From assembly GCF_017104715.1 (NCBI RefSeq), contig NZ_JAAGPI010000023.1:93938-157937 (forward strand): DNA of 64,000 nt. Direction: 5' to 3'. The notes under the pieces were generated by a model. That model did not search any database, was not told where the DNA came from, and saw only the letters and a list, made by a program, of their open reading frames with translations. The first letter of the stretch is position 1, and every line of letters starts with the position of its first letter. The position numbers and the translations under genes are program-made. Below are positions 34,471 to 42,875 of this stretch, in pieces. The DNA comes from Burkholderia sp. Ac-20365. Lineage in GTDB: Bacteria > Pseudomonadota > Gammaproteobacteria > Burkholderiales > Burkholderiaceae.

Positions 34471-36012
34471 TTAGCCAGTAACGACGCGCGGATAACGCGC
34501 CATCGCTTCCAGCGTGTCCAGCTCGATGTGATTGCGCATGTAGCGCTGGCTTGCATCGTTGAACGGCTGCCAGTCCCACGAACGGATCGTGCCTCGTGTC
34601 GTCGCTTCGAAATGAAAGCGCCGGCGCCGCTGGCTCGCAAGTACCGTTTGATGCAGTGCAGGTATATCCCAGCGCTCCGCGATTTCCTTGCGAAAAGCGT
34701 CCACGAGTGACGCAGCATTCGAATCCTCCGCAAGGTTCACGCGTTCCTGAGGATCACTCGCCAGATCGTAAAGCTGGTCCGGGTCGACTGGCGTATGAAT
34801 GAACTTGTACTTGCCGCGTCGGATCATCAGCATCGGCGCAATTGCGCCTTCCGCAAAGTACTCGACAATCGCTTCGTCGTGGCCGCCATCGTTCTGCAGA
34901 TGCGGGACCAGGCTTTGCCCGTCGACAGAATCGGGCCATTCCGTGCGCCGCGTGCCCGTCGCCATTTCGACGAGCGTCGGCAGGAGGTCGACATGCGAGA
35001 CGGACGCCCCCACGCGATGCGCGCGATACTGCTTCGGTGCATGCACGATCAGCGGCACACGCACGCCGCCTTCGAAACACGTCATCTTGTACCAGAGCCC
35101 GCGTTCACCGAGCATTTCGCCGTGATCGGACGTGACGATGACAATCGTATCGTCGGCAAGGCCTGTAGCCTTGAGTGTGTCGAGAATGGCGCCGAACTGC
35201 GCATCGACATAGGAGAGCGCGCCGTAATACGCATGCCGCGCGTCGCGGATCTGCTGCTCCGTCGGCGGTGTGAGGTCGGCTTCATACACGTCGCGCAGGC
35301 GCTTCGAATGCGGATCGCTCTGTTCCCGCGTCAACGTCACACGCGGCATGTCGATCTCTTCATCACGATACAGATCCCAATATGGCTGCGGAATCGCGTA
35401 TGGGTCGTGCGGATGCGTCAGTGACGCGACGAGGCAGAACGGCCGTGCGTCGCCGCCCGCTGCGCGTTCGCGCACGATGTCGTAGAGCTTCTGGCGCGAC
35501 GTGTACGTGACTTCGTCGTCGAAATCGAGCTGGTTGGTGCGCACGCACGGGCCTGCGTCGAGCACCGAACTCATGTTGTGATACCAGCTAGGGCGTACGT
35601 CCGGGCGGTCCCAGTCGGGAACCCAGCCGAAGTCGGCGGGATAGATGTCGGTCGTCAGGCGTTCCTCGAAACCGTGCAACTGATCGGGCCCGCAGAAATG
35701 CATCTTGCCCGACAGGATCGTCCGGTAACCCGCCGCACGCAGATAATGTGCGAAGGTCAGCGTTTGCGCGGGCAATTCGGCGGCGTTATCGTAAGCACCG
35801 ATGGCCGCGGGCAATTTGCCGGCCATCATCGAGAAGCGCGAAGGCGCGCAAAGCGGGCTCGCGCAGTACGCGGAATCGAACACGACGCCTCCTTTGGCGA
35901 GCGCGTCGATGCGCGGCGTCAGCGAGACCTGATTGCCATACGCGCGCAACGCGAACGGCGTCATCTGGTCGGCCATCAAGATAACGATATTCTGCTTTGT
36001 ATTAAGGCTCAT
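34471..36012 (-). CDS. betC: Choline sulfatase BetC
   Basis: 513 residues. Type I sulfatase signature CAPSR with Cys55, which is converted to formylglycine, in the context SAYCASPLCAPSRFSMMAGKLP. N-terminal metal site NIVILMADQM and C-terminal VTSDHGEMLGERGLWYKMTCFEGGVRVPL. The length and C-terminal domain (RRRRFHFEATTRGTIRSWDWQPFNDASQRYMRNH) match choline sulfatases. It hydrolyses choline-O-sulfate to choline and sulfate. It is divergent from a LysR gene and cotranscribed with choX. Confidence 0.94.
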   Translation of the reverse strand: MSLNTKQNIVILMADQMTPFALRAYGNQVSLTPRIDALAKGGVVFDSAYCASPLCAPSRFSMMAGKLPAAIGAYDNAAELPAQTLTFAHYLRAAGYRTILSGKMHFCGPDQLHGFEERLTTDIYPADFGWVPDWDRPDVRPSWYHNMSSVLDAGPCVRTNQLDFDDEVTYTSRQKLYDIVRERAAGGDARPFCLVASLTHPHDPYAIPQPYWDLYRDEEIDMPRVTLTREQSDPHSKRLRDVYEADLTPPTEQQIRDARHAYYGALSYVDAQFGAILDTLKATGLADDTIVIVTSDHGEMLGERGLWYKMTCFEGGVRVPLIVHAPKQYRAHRVGASVSHVDLLPTLVEMATGTRRTEWPDSVDGQSLVPHLQNDGGHDEAIVEYFAEGAIAPMLMIRRGKYKFIHTPVDPDQLYDLASDPQERVNLAEDSNAASLVDAFRKEIAERWDIPALHQTVLASQRRRRFHFEATTRGTIRSWDWQPFNDASQRYMRNHIELDTLEAMARYPRVVTG

Positions 36013-36060
36013 GGGCGGGGCGGATTAGAATCGTGAGATTGCGCTTCGGCGTGCAACGTT

Positions 36061-36077
36061 CGCATTGCAGCAATGCG
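36061..36077. promoter_or_regulatory. Palindrome between betC and its LysR regulator
   Basis: CGCATTGC and GCAATGCG separated by one A, a perfect 8-bp inverted repeat in the 141-bp spacer, the position expected for a LysR-type operator. It lies 49 bp before the betC start and 77 bp before the regulator start. Confidence 0.6.
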
Positions 36078-36153
36078 TCGCCGTACTTCACTATTGCCGC
36101 TCATTAAACCGTTGTGAAGGTGGCGTGCGCTTATCGGCCCATAAGGGGATGTT

Positions 36154-37080
36154 ATGCCGGGACCAGACCGTCTTCCGCCGATGCAGACTTTATCGGCCTT
36201 TGAATCGGCCGCGCGCCTCGCGAGCTTCACGGCCGCTGCGCGCGAACTCGGCTCGACGCAGCCCGCCGTAAGCCAGCGCATCGTGCAGCTCGAAGAAGAC
36301 CTCGGCGCGCCGCTGTTCGAGCGCGGCCATCGCGGCGTGACGCTCACACCCGAAGGCGTCCTGCTCTACGAAGCCGTGCGCAGCGGCCTCGACACGATCC
36401 GCGAGGCGACCTCCGACATCCGCGCGCGCCGCGCCACCGGCGCCTTGACCATCCTCACCGACGCCGGCTTCGCCAGCTACTGGCTGATGCCGCGTCTGGC
36501 GCGCCTGAAGGCATCGATGCCGGGCGTCAACGTGAAGATCGTCACGTCGCAGCTTGGCTACGATCCCCACCGCGACCACGCCGACCTTGCCATTGCATTC
36601 GGCGACGGGCATTGGCCGCCGTGCACGTCAACGCGCCTGTTTGCCGAATCCGTCACGCCAGTCTGCTCGCCCGCGTTTCGTCAGCAGCATCCGGCAACAA
36701 GCGTCGCCGCCAACCTCACCGCCCTGCCATTGCTGCACGTACAGCCCACCGAGCCCGAACGCTGGCTCGCCTGGAACACATGGTTCGCCGCGAACGGGCT
36801 GAGCGCGCCCGAAGACAGCCAGGGGATGATGTTCAACAGTTACTCGCTCGTCGTGCAGGCCGCGCTGATGGGCCAGGGCGTCGCGCTCGGCTGGACGCCG
36901 CTCACCGACGAGCTGATCGCCGCCGGCCAGCTCGTGCGCCTGCTGGAGACGCCTGTCACGACGGAACGCGGCTACTACCTCGTCTGCCCGCCCGCGCGCC
37001 CCGCGCCGGCCGCCGTGCCGCTGTTCCGGCGCTGGCTGTTCAACGAACTGATCGACCTCGGCGAGCACGCGCACGCCTGA
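36154..37080 (+). CDS. LysR-family regulator of choline sulfate use (BetR/BetC-linked)
   Basis: 308 residues. N-terminal winged HTH (PPMQTLSAFESAARLASFTAAARELGSTQPAVSQRIVQLEEDLGAPLFERGHRGVTLTPEG, 10-70) of the GcvA-like LysR class, then the periplasmic-binding-fold effector domain with SYWLMPRLARLKASMPGV and SYSLVVQAALMGQGVALGW. Divergent from betC, a conserved arrangement in Proteobacteria where such LysR proteins activate betC in the presence of choline sulfate. It ends 149 bp before purU. Confidence 0.87.
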   Translation: MPGPDRLPPMQTLSAFESAARLASFTAAARELGSTQPAVSQRIVQLEEDLGAPLFERGHRGVTLTPEGVLLYEAVRSGLDTIREATSDIRARRATGALTILTDAGFASYWLMPRLARLKASMPGVNVKIVTSQLGYDPHRDHADLAIAFGDGHWPPCTSTRLFAESVTPVCSPAFRQQHPATSVAANLTALPLLHVQPTEPERWLAWNTWFAANGLSAPEDSQGMMFNSYSLVVQAALMGQGVALGWTPLTDELIAAGQLVRLLETPVTTERGYYLVCPPARPAPAAVPLFRRWLFNELIDLGEHAHA

Positions 37081-37229
37081 CGTTCCGATACCACGAGCAC
37101 GGCGCATCGGTTCTATGCGCGCGCAAATTGGGCTGATTTACTTGATCATCCCGCTTGCCGCGCCGCGCTGCGCCGCATGACGACTGGCACGGCCATGCGG
37201 GAATCCCATATCGAAGACAGAGGATTCGC

Positions 37230-38108
37230 ATGCCCGCCACCGATCGTCCCCAGCAGTTCGCGCTGACTCTTTCCTGCCCGAGCGCCGCCGGCCAGGTTGC
37301 CGCCGTCGTCGGCTTTCTCGATCGGCATCATTGCTATATCGACGAATTGACGGTATTCGACGACGACATCAGCACGCGGTTCTTCGTACGCTGCGTATTC
37401 CACGGCGTCGCAAACGCGCCCGATGCGGCATTGCAGATCGATTCCTTGCGCCGCGAATTCCGCCCCATCGCCGCCGATTTCGACATGAACTGGGCGATGC
37501 ACGACCTCGATACGCGGCCCAAGGTATTGATCATGGTGTCGAAGCTCGAGCACTGCCTGGCCGACCTGCTGTTCCGCTGGCGCATGGGCGAACTGAAAAT
37601 GGACATCGTCGGCATTGCATCGAATCATCCCGACTTTGCGCCGCTCGCCGAGCAACACGGACTGCCTTTCCATCACTTTCCGATTACGGCTGAATCGAAG
37701 CATCAACAGGAAGCGCAGATTCTCGAGCTGTTCGAATCGAGTGGCGCTGAGCTCATGATTCTCGCGCGCTACATGCAGATTCTCTCCGATGAAACGAGCC
37801 GCAAAATTTCGGGTCGCGCGATCAATATCCACCACTCCTTCCTGCCCGGCTTCAAGGGCGCACGACCGTATCATCAGGCACACGCACGCGGCGTCAAGCT
37901 GATCGGCGCCACAGCACACTTCGTCACCGACGATCTCGACGAAGGCCCGATCATCGAGCAGGAAGTGCAGCGCGTCGATCATTCGTACGGACCGGAACGC
38001 ATGCTGGCCGTGGGCCGCGACGTCGAGTGCATTACGCTCGCGCGCGCAGTGAAGGCGTTCGTCGAGCGGCGCGTGTTCATCAACGGCGATCGGACTGTCG
38101 TGCTCTAA
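37230..38108 (+). CDS. purU: Formyltetrahydrofolate deformylase PurU
   Basis: 292 residues. N-terminal ACT domain (ALTLSCPSAAGQVAAVVGFLDRHHCYIDELTVFDD, 10-90), then the formyltransferase fold with IVGIASNHPDF, AINIHHSFLPGFKGARPYHQA (catalytic His) and ATAHFVTDDLDEGPIIEQEV. Start set by AGAGGAT 8 nt upstream of 37230. It converts 10-formyl-tetrahydrofolate to formate and tetrahydrofolate. It frequently accompanies sarcosine and dimethylglycine oxidation genes because demethylation generates one-carbon tetrahydrofolate. Confidence 0.93.
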   Translation: MPATDRPQQFALTLSCPSAAGQVAAVVGFLDRHHCYIDELTVFDDDISTRFFVRCVFHGVANAPDAALQIDSLRREFRPIAADFDMNWAMHDLDTRPKVLIMVSKLEHCLADLLFRWRMGELKMDIVGIASNHPDFAPLAEQHGLPFHHFPITAESKHQQEAQILELFESSGAELMILARYMQILSDETSRKISGRAINIHHSFLPGFKGARPYHQAHARGVKLIGATAHFVTDDLDEGPIIEQEVQRVDHSYGPERMLAVGRDVECITLARAVKAFVERRVFINGDRTVVL

Positions 38109-38121
38109 ATGCGCTGAAAGC

Positions 38122-38158
38122 AAAAACCGCCGCGTTGCATTGCAGACGCGGCGGCTTT
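38122..38158. terminator. Bidirectional terminator between purU and the permease
   Basis: CCGCCGCGT (38127-38135) pairs with ACGCGGCGG (38146-38154), a 9-bp GC stem. An A-run precedes it (U-tract for leftward transcription) and CTTTCG follows on +. It separates converging genes. Confidence 0.75.
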
Positions 38159-38174
38159 CGTCATGCTCAAACGA

Positions 38175-39830
38175 TCAAACGAACGGCTTCGCCAGATAGT
38201 GCGAGAACCACACAACGAACACGGCTAGCAGCAACGCCGCGTACGGCAGCAATCCGCGCAGTCCGGCGGGACGCAAGCCGCCCTGCCATTCCATATCCTG
38301 CTGCATGCGCGCAGGGAAACGGCCGCGATCCTGCACGTAATGGCGGAACATGAACACAGGCACGATCAGCAGCATCGCGATCAGTCCGTTGCGCATCGTG
38401 CCCATGCCCTGCATATCCGCACCCGCGCCGATGAACGCGAGATCCAGATAGCCGCATAGCGCGCCCGCTGCGAGCAGCCACGTCGGGCAGCGGAACGGAC
38501 GGTCCGCATCCGCGCGATCGAGCCTGTGAATCCAGCCTGATTGCAGATTGAGGAACACGAAGATCATGTAGCAGACGTTCGAGATCGACAGCACCGTCAT
38601 GTAGTCCGACATCAGCAGCAGGATCAGATTAAAGCCGAGGTCGGTCCACATCGCGCGCGTGGGCGACCCGTGCTCGTTGACGTGCGACAGGTACTTCGGC
38701 AGCCAGCCATCGACAGATGCCTGATACAACGTGCGCGACGAACCCATCATCGACGTCATCACGATCAGCAGGATGGTCAGCATCAGCATGATGACCACCA
38801 CATCGAACACGATCGCGCCGCCGCCCACCATATGCGCCATCGCAGCCGCGACACCCGTGCCGTCGGCGATCTTCGGATCGAGCATGCCTTTGGTGCCCAG
38901 CACGCCCTGAAACGCGAGCGGCACCAGCGTCATGACGACGAGGCACGCCATACCAGACCAGAAAATGGCCTTGACGGTATCGGTGCGTGGATTGCGGAAC
39001 TCACGCGTATAGCAGACGGCCGTTTCGAAGCCGTACGCGGCCCAGCCCGCCATGAACATCGCACCGAACGCCATCGTGATGCCCGCGCCATTCCATGAGC
39101 CGAACGTCGACGCCGTCACATTGCCTTGCGCGTCGTGCCCGAGCGGCAGCAGCGGCCACAGATGCGCGGCGGGCACATCGCCCGTCACGAACGGCACGAT
39201 ACCCACGATCAAAAGCGGCGCCAGCGATGCGATGCCGAGAATGCGCTGCGTCTTCGCCGCTTTCGACGCACCGCTATGCTGCAACTTGAACGTGATGAGA
39301 AGAAAGATCGCCGCGATGATGAACGTCGCGTTGATGCGCAGCGAAAGCCCTTGCTTGATGAAGCTGAGATCGAGCAGCGTCAGACGCCATGTATTGATGG
39401 CGGCATCGGGCGCATAGAGACTGGAGAGCGCGTAATTGGCGGCGAGACCCGTACCCAATGCGAGCATCGGTGACCAGGCGAGCCAGTTGCACCACACGGA
39501 AACGGGCGCAATGGTCTTGCTATAGCGCACCCAGGCCATCGCGCCATACACGGACGCACCGCCCGACTTGTGCGGGAAAAGCCCGGAAATTTCAGCGTAC
39601 GTGGCGCTTTGAATCAGGCCCATCAGGATCGCAGCGACCCATATGGCCCATGCGGGTTGACCGATCGTTGCGGACACGCCGCCGATCGTAAACAGCACGC
39701 CGCCTGGCACGCCGCTCGTCACCCAGAATGCATCCTTCCATGTGAGGCCGCGTTGCAGCGAATGGCCTTCATGTGCGGCGCCGTCGGTAGTACTTTCGCT
39801 ACTGCGTGAACGCAGTCTTGCCTGATCCAT
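38175..39830 (-). CDS. APC-superfamily amino acid/amine permease
   Basis: 551 residues, about 12 membrane helices, with the typical first-helix region TWKDAFWVTSGVPGGVLFTIGGVSATIGQPAWAIWVAAILMG and YAEISGLFPHKSGGASVYGA. The start at 39830 has GGAGAC upstream; an upstream in-frame codon at 39908 lacks it. A soluble N-terminal tail of about 30 residues precedes helix 1. The substrate is not readable; proximity to purU and a betaine-type binding protein suggests an amine or methylated amino acid such as sarcosine, which is speculation. Confidence 0.85.
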   Translation of the reverse strand: MDQARLRSRSSESTTDGAAHEGHSLQRGLTWKDAFWVTSGVPGGVLFTIGGVSATIGQPAWAIWVAAILMGLIQSATYAEISGLFPHKSGGASVYGAMAWVRYSKTIAPVSVWCNWLAWSPMLALGTGLAANYALSSLYAPDAAINTWRLTLLDLSFIKQGLSLRINATFIIAAIFLLITFKLQHSGASKAAKTQRILGIASLAPLLIVGIVPFVTGDVPAAHLWPLLPLGHDAQGNVTASTFGSWNGAGITMAFGAMFMAGWAAYGFETAVCYTREFRNPRTDTVKAIFWSGMACLVVMTLVPLAFQGVLGTKGMLDPKIADGTGVAAAMAHMVGGGAIVFDVVVIMLMLTILLIVMTSMMGSSRTLYQASVDGWLPKYLSHVNEHGSPTRAMWTDLGFNLILLLMSDYMTVLSISNVCYMIFVFLNLQSGWIHRLDRADADRPFRCPTWLLAAGALCGYLDLAFIGAGADMQGMGTMRNGLIAMLLIVPVFMFRHYVQDRGRFPARMQQDMEWQGGLRPAGLRGLLPYAALLLAVFVVWFSHYLAKPFV

Positions 39831-39968
39831 CCAGAGTCTCCGTCTATTAGAAAGAGCCTGCGCGCTGGCTGGAACACAAATAACCAGATACATCGACGAT
39901 ACGGACACGCGCGCAGCGCATCCGCATCACCACAACAACGCTCGTCAGAACGCGTTAAAGAAGGACGG

Positions 39969-40838
39969 TTATTGTGCTCCGCCTACCCAGCTGTTCACGC
40001 GGTCGCCGTGTGCGGCGATCCACGATCCGGCTGCGTCGGCAGGCTTGGCGCCGTTCTCTGTCGCCAGCATGACGCTGTCGATTTCGCCCGGCTTCCATTG
40101 GAACTTCTTCAGAAACGCGACGACTTGAGGTGCCTTTGTATCCAGGCCCGGATTGACGACGCTATCCACATGCTCGGATTCACCGAACACCTTCTTCGGG
40201 TCTTCCAGGAACTTCAGCTTCCATTTGGCGAACATCCAATGCGGTATCCATCCTGTGACGATCACAGGTTTATTGGCATTCATCGAGCGCGCAAGTTCCG
40301 CAGTCATTGCACTGCCCGAGCTCGGCATCAATTGATAGTCGAGGTTATAGGCCTTGATTGCGTCCGAGGTTTTCTTCATCACGCCTGCGCCGGCGTCGAT
40401 GCCGACGATACGTCCACCGAAGTCGGCCTTATGTGCCTGGAGATCGGAGATGGTTTTTTCCGGCACGTCGGCGGGGACAATCAGGCCGATCTTTGCGTCG
40501 TTATAGTTGGCTCCCAGGTCCTGCACCTTGCCTTTGAACTGATCCCAGTACGCGCCGTGCGTGACGGGCAGCCATGCGGAAAGGGTCGCGTCGAGGTCGC
40601 CGCGTGCAACGCCTTGCCACATGATGCCTGCCGCGACGGGCACGAGTTGAACCGGATAGCCGAGACGCTTTTCGATGATCTGGGCGGCGACGTTAGAGGT
40701 AGCGACGCTGTCATCCCAGCCTTCGACGTAGCCGATCTTGATGGTCGGTTTGGTGTCCGCTGCCGCGGTGCCCATTCCCACTGCGCTCATCGCTGCGAGC
40801 AGCGCCCCGCATAACATCAGTTTTTTAAGGTGCTTCAT
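39969..40838 (-). CDS. Glycine-betaine/proline ABC substrate-binding protein (OpuAC type)
   Basis: 289 residues. Signal peptide MKHLKKLMLCGALLAAMSAVGMGTAAA, then DTKPTIKIGYVEGWDDSVATSNVAAQIIEKRLGYPVQLV and GDLDATLSAWLPVTHGAYWDQF and GWIPHWMFAKWKLKFLEDP, the aromatic cage of the OpuAC family. It is a distinct subgroup from CaiX/ChoX. It is an orphan in the window, transcribed leftward away from repeat element A with its promoter in the GT-rich flank of that element. Confidence 0.87.
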   Translation of the reverse strand: MKHLKKLMLCGALLAAMSAVGMGTAAADTKPTIKIGYVEGWDDSVATSNVAAQIIEKRLGYPVQLVPVAAGIMWQGVARGDLDATLSAWLPVTHGAYWDQFKGKVQDLGANYNDAKIGLIVPADVPEKTISDLQAHKADFGGRIVGIDAGAGVMKKTSDAIKAYNLDYQLMPSSGSAMTAELARSMNANKPVIVTGWIPHWMFAKWKLKFLEDPKKVFGESEHVDSVVNPGLDTKAPQVVAFLKKFQWKPGEIDSVMLATENGAKPADAAGSWIAAHGDRVNSWVGGAQ

Positions 40839-41681
40839 GGTCGATCTCCTTGTGGCCGCGTGGCGCGGTGTGACTTTAGAATCGCTAACCAGAATGCATG
40901 AGGTGGTCGGGTTTGCGACGTTTACTTGTCTGTATGCGACTTGGCGTTTTTGGTGTCTGCGACGCTGGGTTTGCTTTTGCTTTCGCTGGCATCCGCGTTA
41001 GCGCCTACGCGGCGCATGCGTTGCCCCTGTGCGGGGCAGCACTTACTTTCTTTGCCGCCGCAAAGAAAGTAAGCAAAGAAAGCGGCCTAACACCGCTAAT
41101 TCTTGACCACCGCCTGAGGGCCCCCAACAGTTCTTCCGCTTCAATCGACAACCTCCTGTTCGCTGCCCGTTGCCAGCGCTCTGACCAGGCGCCTCACCCA
41201 CTTCATGCTCCCGCGTCACCGCACGCGCGATCAATTTGCCCAAGTTCTATAGCGGCAAACTGTGTGTAGGCTTTCGCGGCTTATGCGCTCCACTTCGAAG
41301 TGAAAAGCAGATCGGCGTCGTAGGATCGACGACGTGTGGAGCACTACAACCTACACACAGTTTGCCACCTGGGCGGCATTAACCATTCGCTGCTATTTGC
41401 TGCACTACGGGTTTTTGGGGTGGGTGAGGCATTCATTCAAAGCGCTAGTAACGAGCATCAACAAGGGCGTTGTCGCGTGAAGCATAAGACCCGTTGGGGG
41501 CCCTCAGGCAAACACAAGGGCTGGCGGTGTTAGCGGCTTTCTTTTGCCTACTTTTCTTTGCCGCGGCAAAGAAAAGTAGGTGCCGCCCCGCACAGGGGCA
41601 ACGCTAGCAAACCAGAAGCAAATCGCGGATGCCAGCGAAACCACAAGCAGACCACTAAAGAAAGCGTCGCAGACAAAAAAA
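40839..41681. other. Gene-free stretch between two operons, occupied by repeat element A
   Basis: 843 bp between the OpuAC gene start and the gbcB stop. About 145 bp of G+T-rich DNA on the left, then the 654-bp palindromic repeat (40984-41637), then 44 bp of A+C-rich DNA. Apart from small open frames inside the repeat there is no supportable gene. Confidence 0.6.
40984..41637 (+). repeat. Palindromic repeat element, copy A (654 bp)
   Basis: Bounded by a 14-bp perfect inverted repeat CGCTGGCATCCGCG (40984-40997; reverse at 41624-41637). Moving inward, both arms carry GCGTTGCCCCTGTGCGGGGC, then a hairpin based on ACTTTCTTTGC..GCAAAGAAAGT (or its ACTTTTCTTTGC variant), AAAGAAAGC with CTAACACCGC, CCTGAGGGCCCCCAAC, and finally GGCAAACTGTGTGTAGG next to a roughly 60-80 bp centre. 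The two arms (about 280 bp each) are imperfect inverted copies. It resembles repeat elements that I recall as abundant in Paraburkholderia genomes; I cannot verify their name. Confidence 0.85.
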
Positions 41682-42824
41682 TCACTTATCCACTACAAGA
41701 TCACTAAGAGGCTTACTGCAACACAACAACACCATCCCCTGATCAATCTCCCGCTGCCTGATCCCACCGTTATGCTTCATCTCCACCTGCCCGGAAACGA
41801 GCTTCACCTTGCAGGTCCCGCACATACCCTGAGTGCAGGAAGCCGGCAACCGAACCCCGGCCTGACGGGCCGCATCCAGCACATGTTGCGTAGAACCGCA
41901 TTCAATCGACCGGTTACTCCGAGCGAAGCTCACAGCAAAAGTCTGCGCACCATTGGCCTTCTCTTCGGCCTCGAGCACTTCCGCCGCAACCTCAGGCTCA
42001 GTCGCAATCAAGGTCTCGAATGAGAAACTCTCTTCGTGATACTGCTTGCGATCAAACCCGGCCTCATCAAGAAGATCACGCACTGCCTGCATATAAGGCG
42101 CTGGACCGCAGGTAAAAATCTCCCGCTCCATAAAATCAGGCGCAATCAGCTTCAGCAGCGGCAAGGTCAAAAAGCCAGTCACACCCGGCCAGTTGGTCCG
42201 GCCACCCACCCGCTCACAAACAAATGAAGTGCGGAAATTCACCTGATTGGAAGCAATCAGATCAAGCTCACGCGAGAAAATAATGTCGTCCGGCGTACGC
42301 GCGCTGTGCACAAAAACAATATCGCGATCTTCGCTCAGTTCATGATGCGCGCGGCTCATCGACATCAACGGCGTAATGCCAGATCCCGCCGACAAAAACA
42401 GATACTTCCGCGCCGGATGCCGCGCGCACGTAAACTCGCCCGCCGGGCCAAGCACGCGCACTCGCGCGCCCGCCTGCAGGTTCTCGTGCAGCCAGTTCGA
42501 TACCTTGCCGCCCGGCACTCGCTTCACCGTGATCGAAATCGTGTGCGGCCGCGTCGGCGACGAAGAAATCGTGTAGCAACGGTTGATCGTCTCGCCTTCG
42601 ATATCCAGCTCGAGCGTGATGAACTGGCCCGGCTCGAAGACAAACGCACGGCCTTCCGGCGACCGGAAGAAAAAGCTCTTCACGTCGTGCGTTTCCTGTC
42701 GAACCTGGCAGCACTCCAGCGTTTCCTCGACGTCGCTCGTCCAGCGCGCCGGCAACGCACTCCAGAATTCAGGCTTCGTCACGCGGCTTTCGACGGGTTC
42801 GAAGGTTGCTGCATCACGCATCAT
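41682..42824 (-). CDS. gbcB: Glycine betaine monooxygenase reductase subunit GbcB
   Basis: 380 residues from the ATG at 42824 (GGAG 8 nt upstream; a GTG 4 codons earlier is the other option). FAD-binding (FFFRSPEGRAFVFEPGQFITLELD ... INRCYTISSSPT) and NAD-binding (YLFLSAGSGITPLMSM, FTCGPAPYM) reductase domains are followed by a C-terminal plant-type [2Fe-2S] ferredoxin with CTQGMCGTC and a fourth Cys in LLCCSKP. It passes electrons to GbcA. Its last 100 codons are rich in G/T on the coding strand, next to repeat element A. Last gene of the glycine-betaine operon. Confidence 0.9.
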   Translation of the reverse strand: MMRDAATFEPVESRVTKPEFWSALPARWTSDVEETLECCQVRQETHDVKSFFFRSPEGRAFVFEPGQFITLELDIEGETINRCYTISSSPTRPHTISITVKRVPGGKVSNWLHENLQAGARVRVLGPAGEFTCARHPARKYLFLSAGSGITPLMSMSRAHHELSEDRDIVFVHSARTPDDIIFSRELDLIASNQVNFRTSFVCERVGGRTNWPGVTGFLTLPLLKLIAPDFMEREIFTCGPAPYMQAVRDLLDEAGFDRKQYHEESFSFETLIATEPEVAAEVLEAEEKANGAQTFAVSFARSNRSIECGSTQHVLDAARQAGVRLPASCTQGMCGTCKVKLVSGQVEMKHNGGIRQREIDQGMVLLCCSKPLSDLVVDK

Positions 42825-42875
42825 TGCTTGCTCCACTTGCCGCCAGGCATCCGTTGGTTTTCCCTGCAGCCTTCT

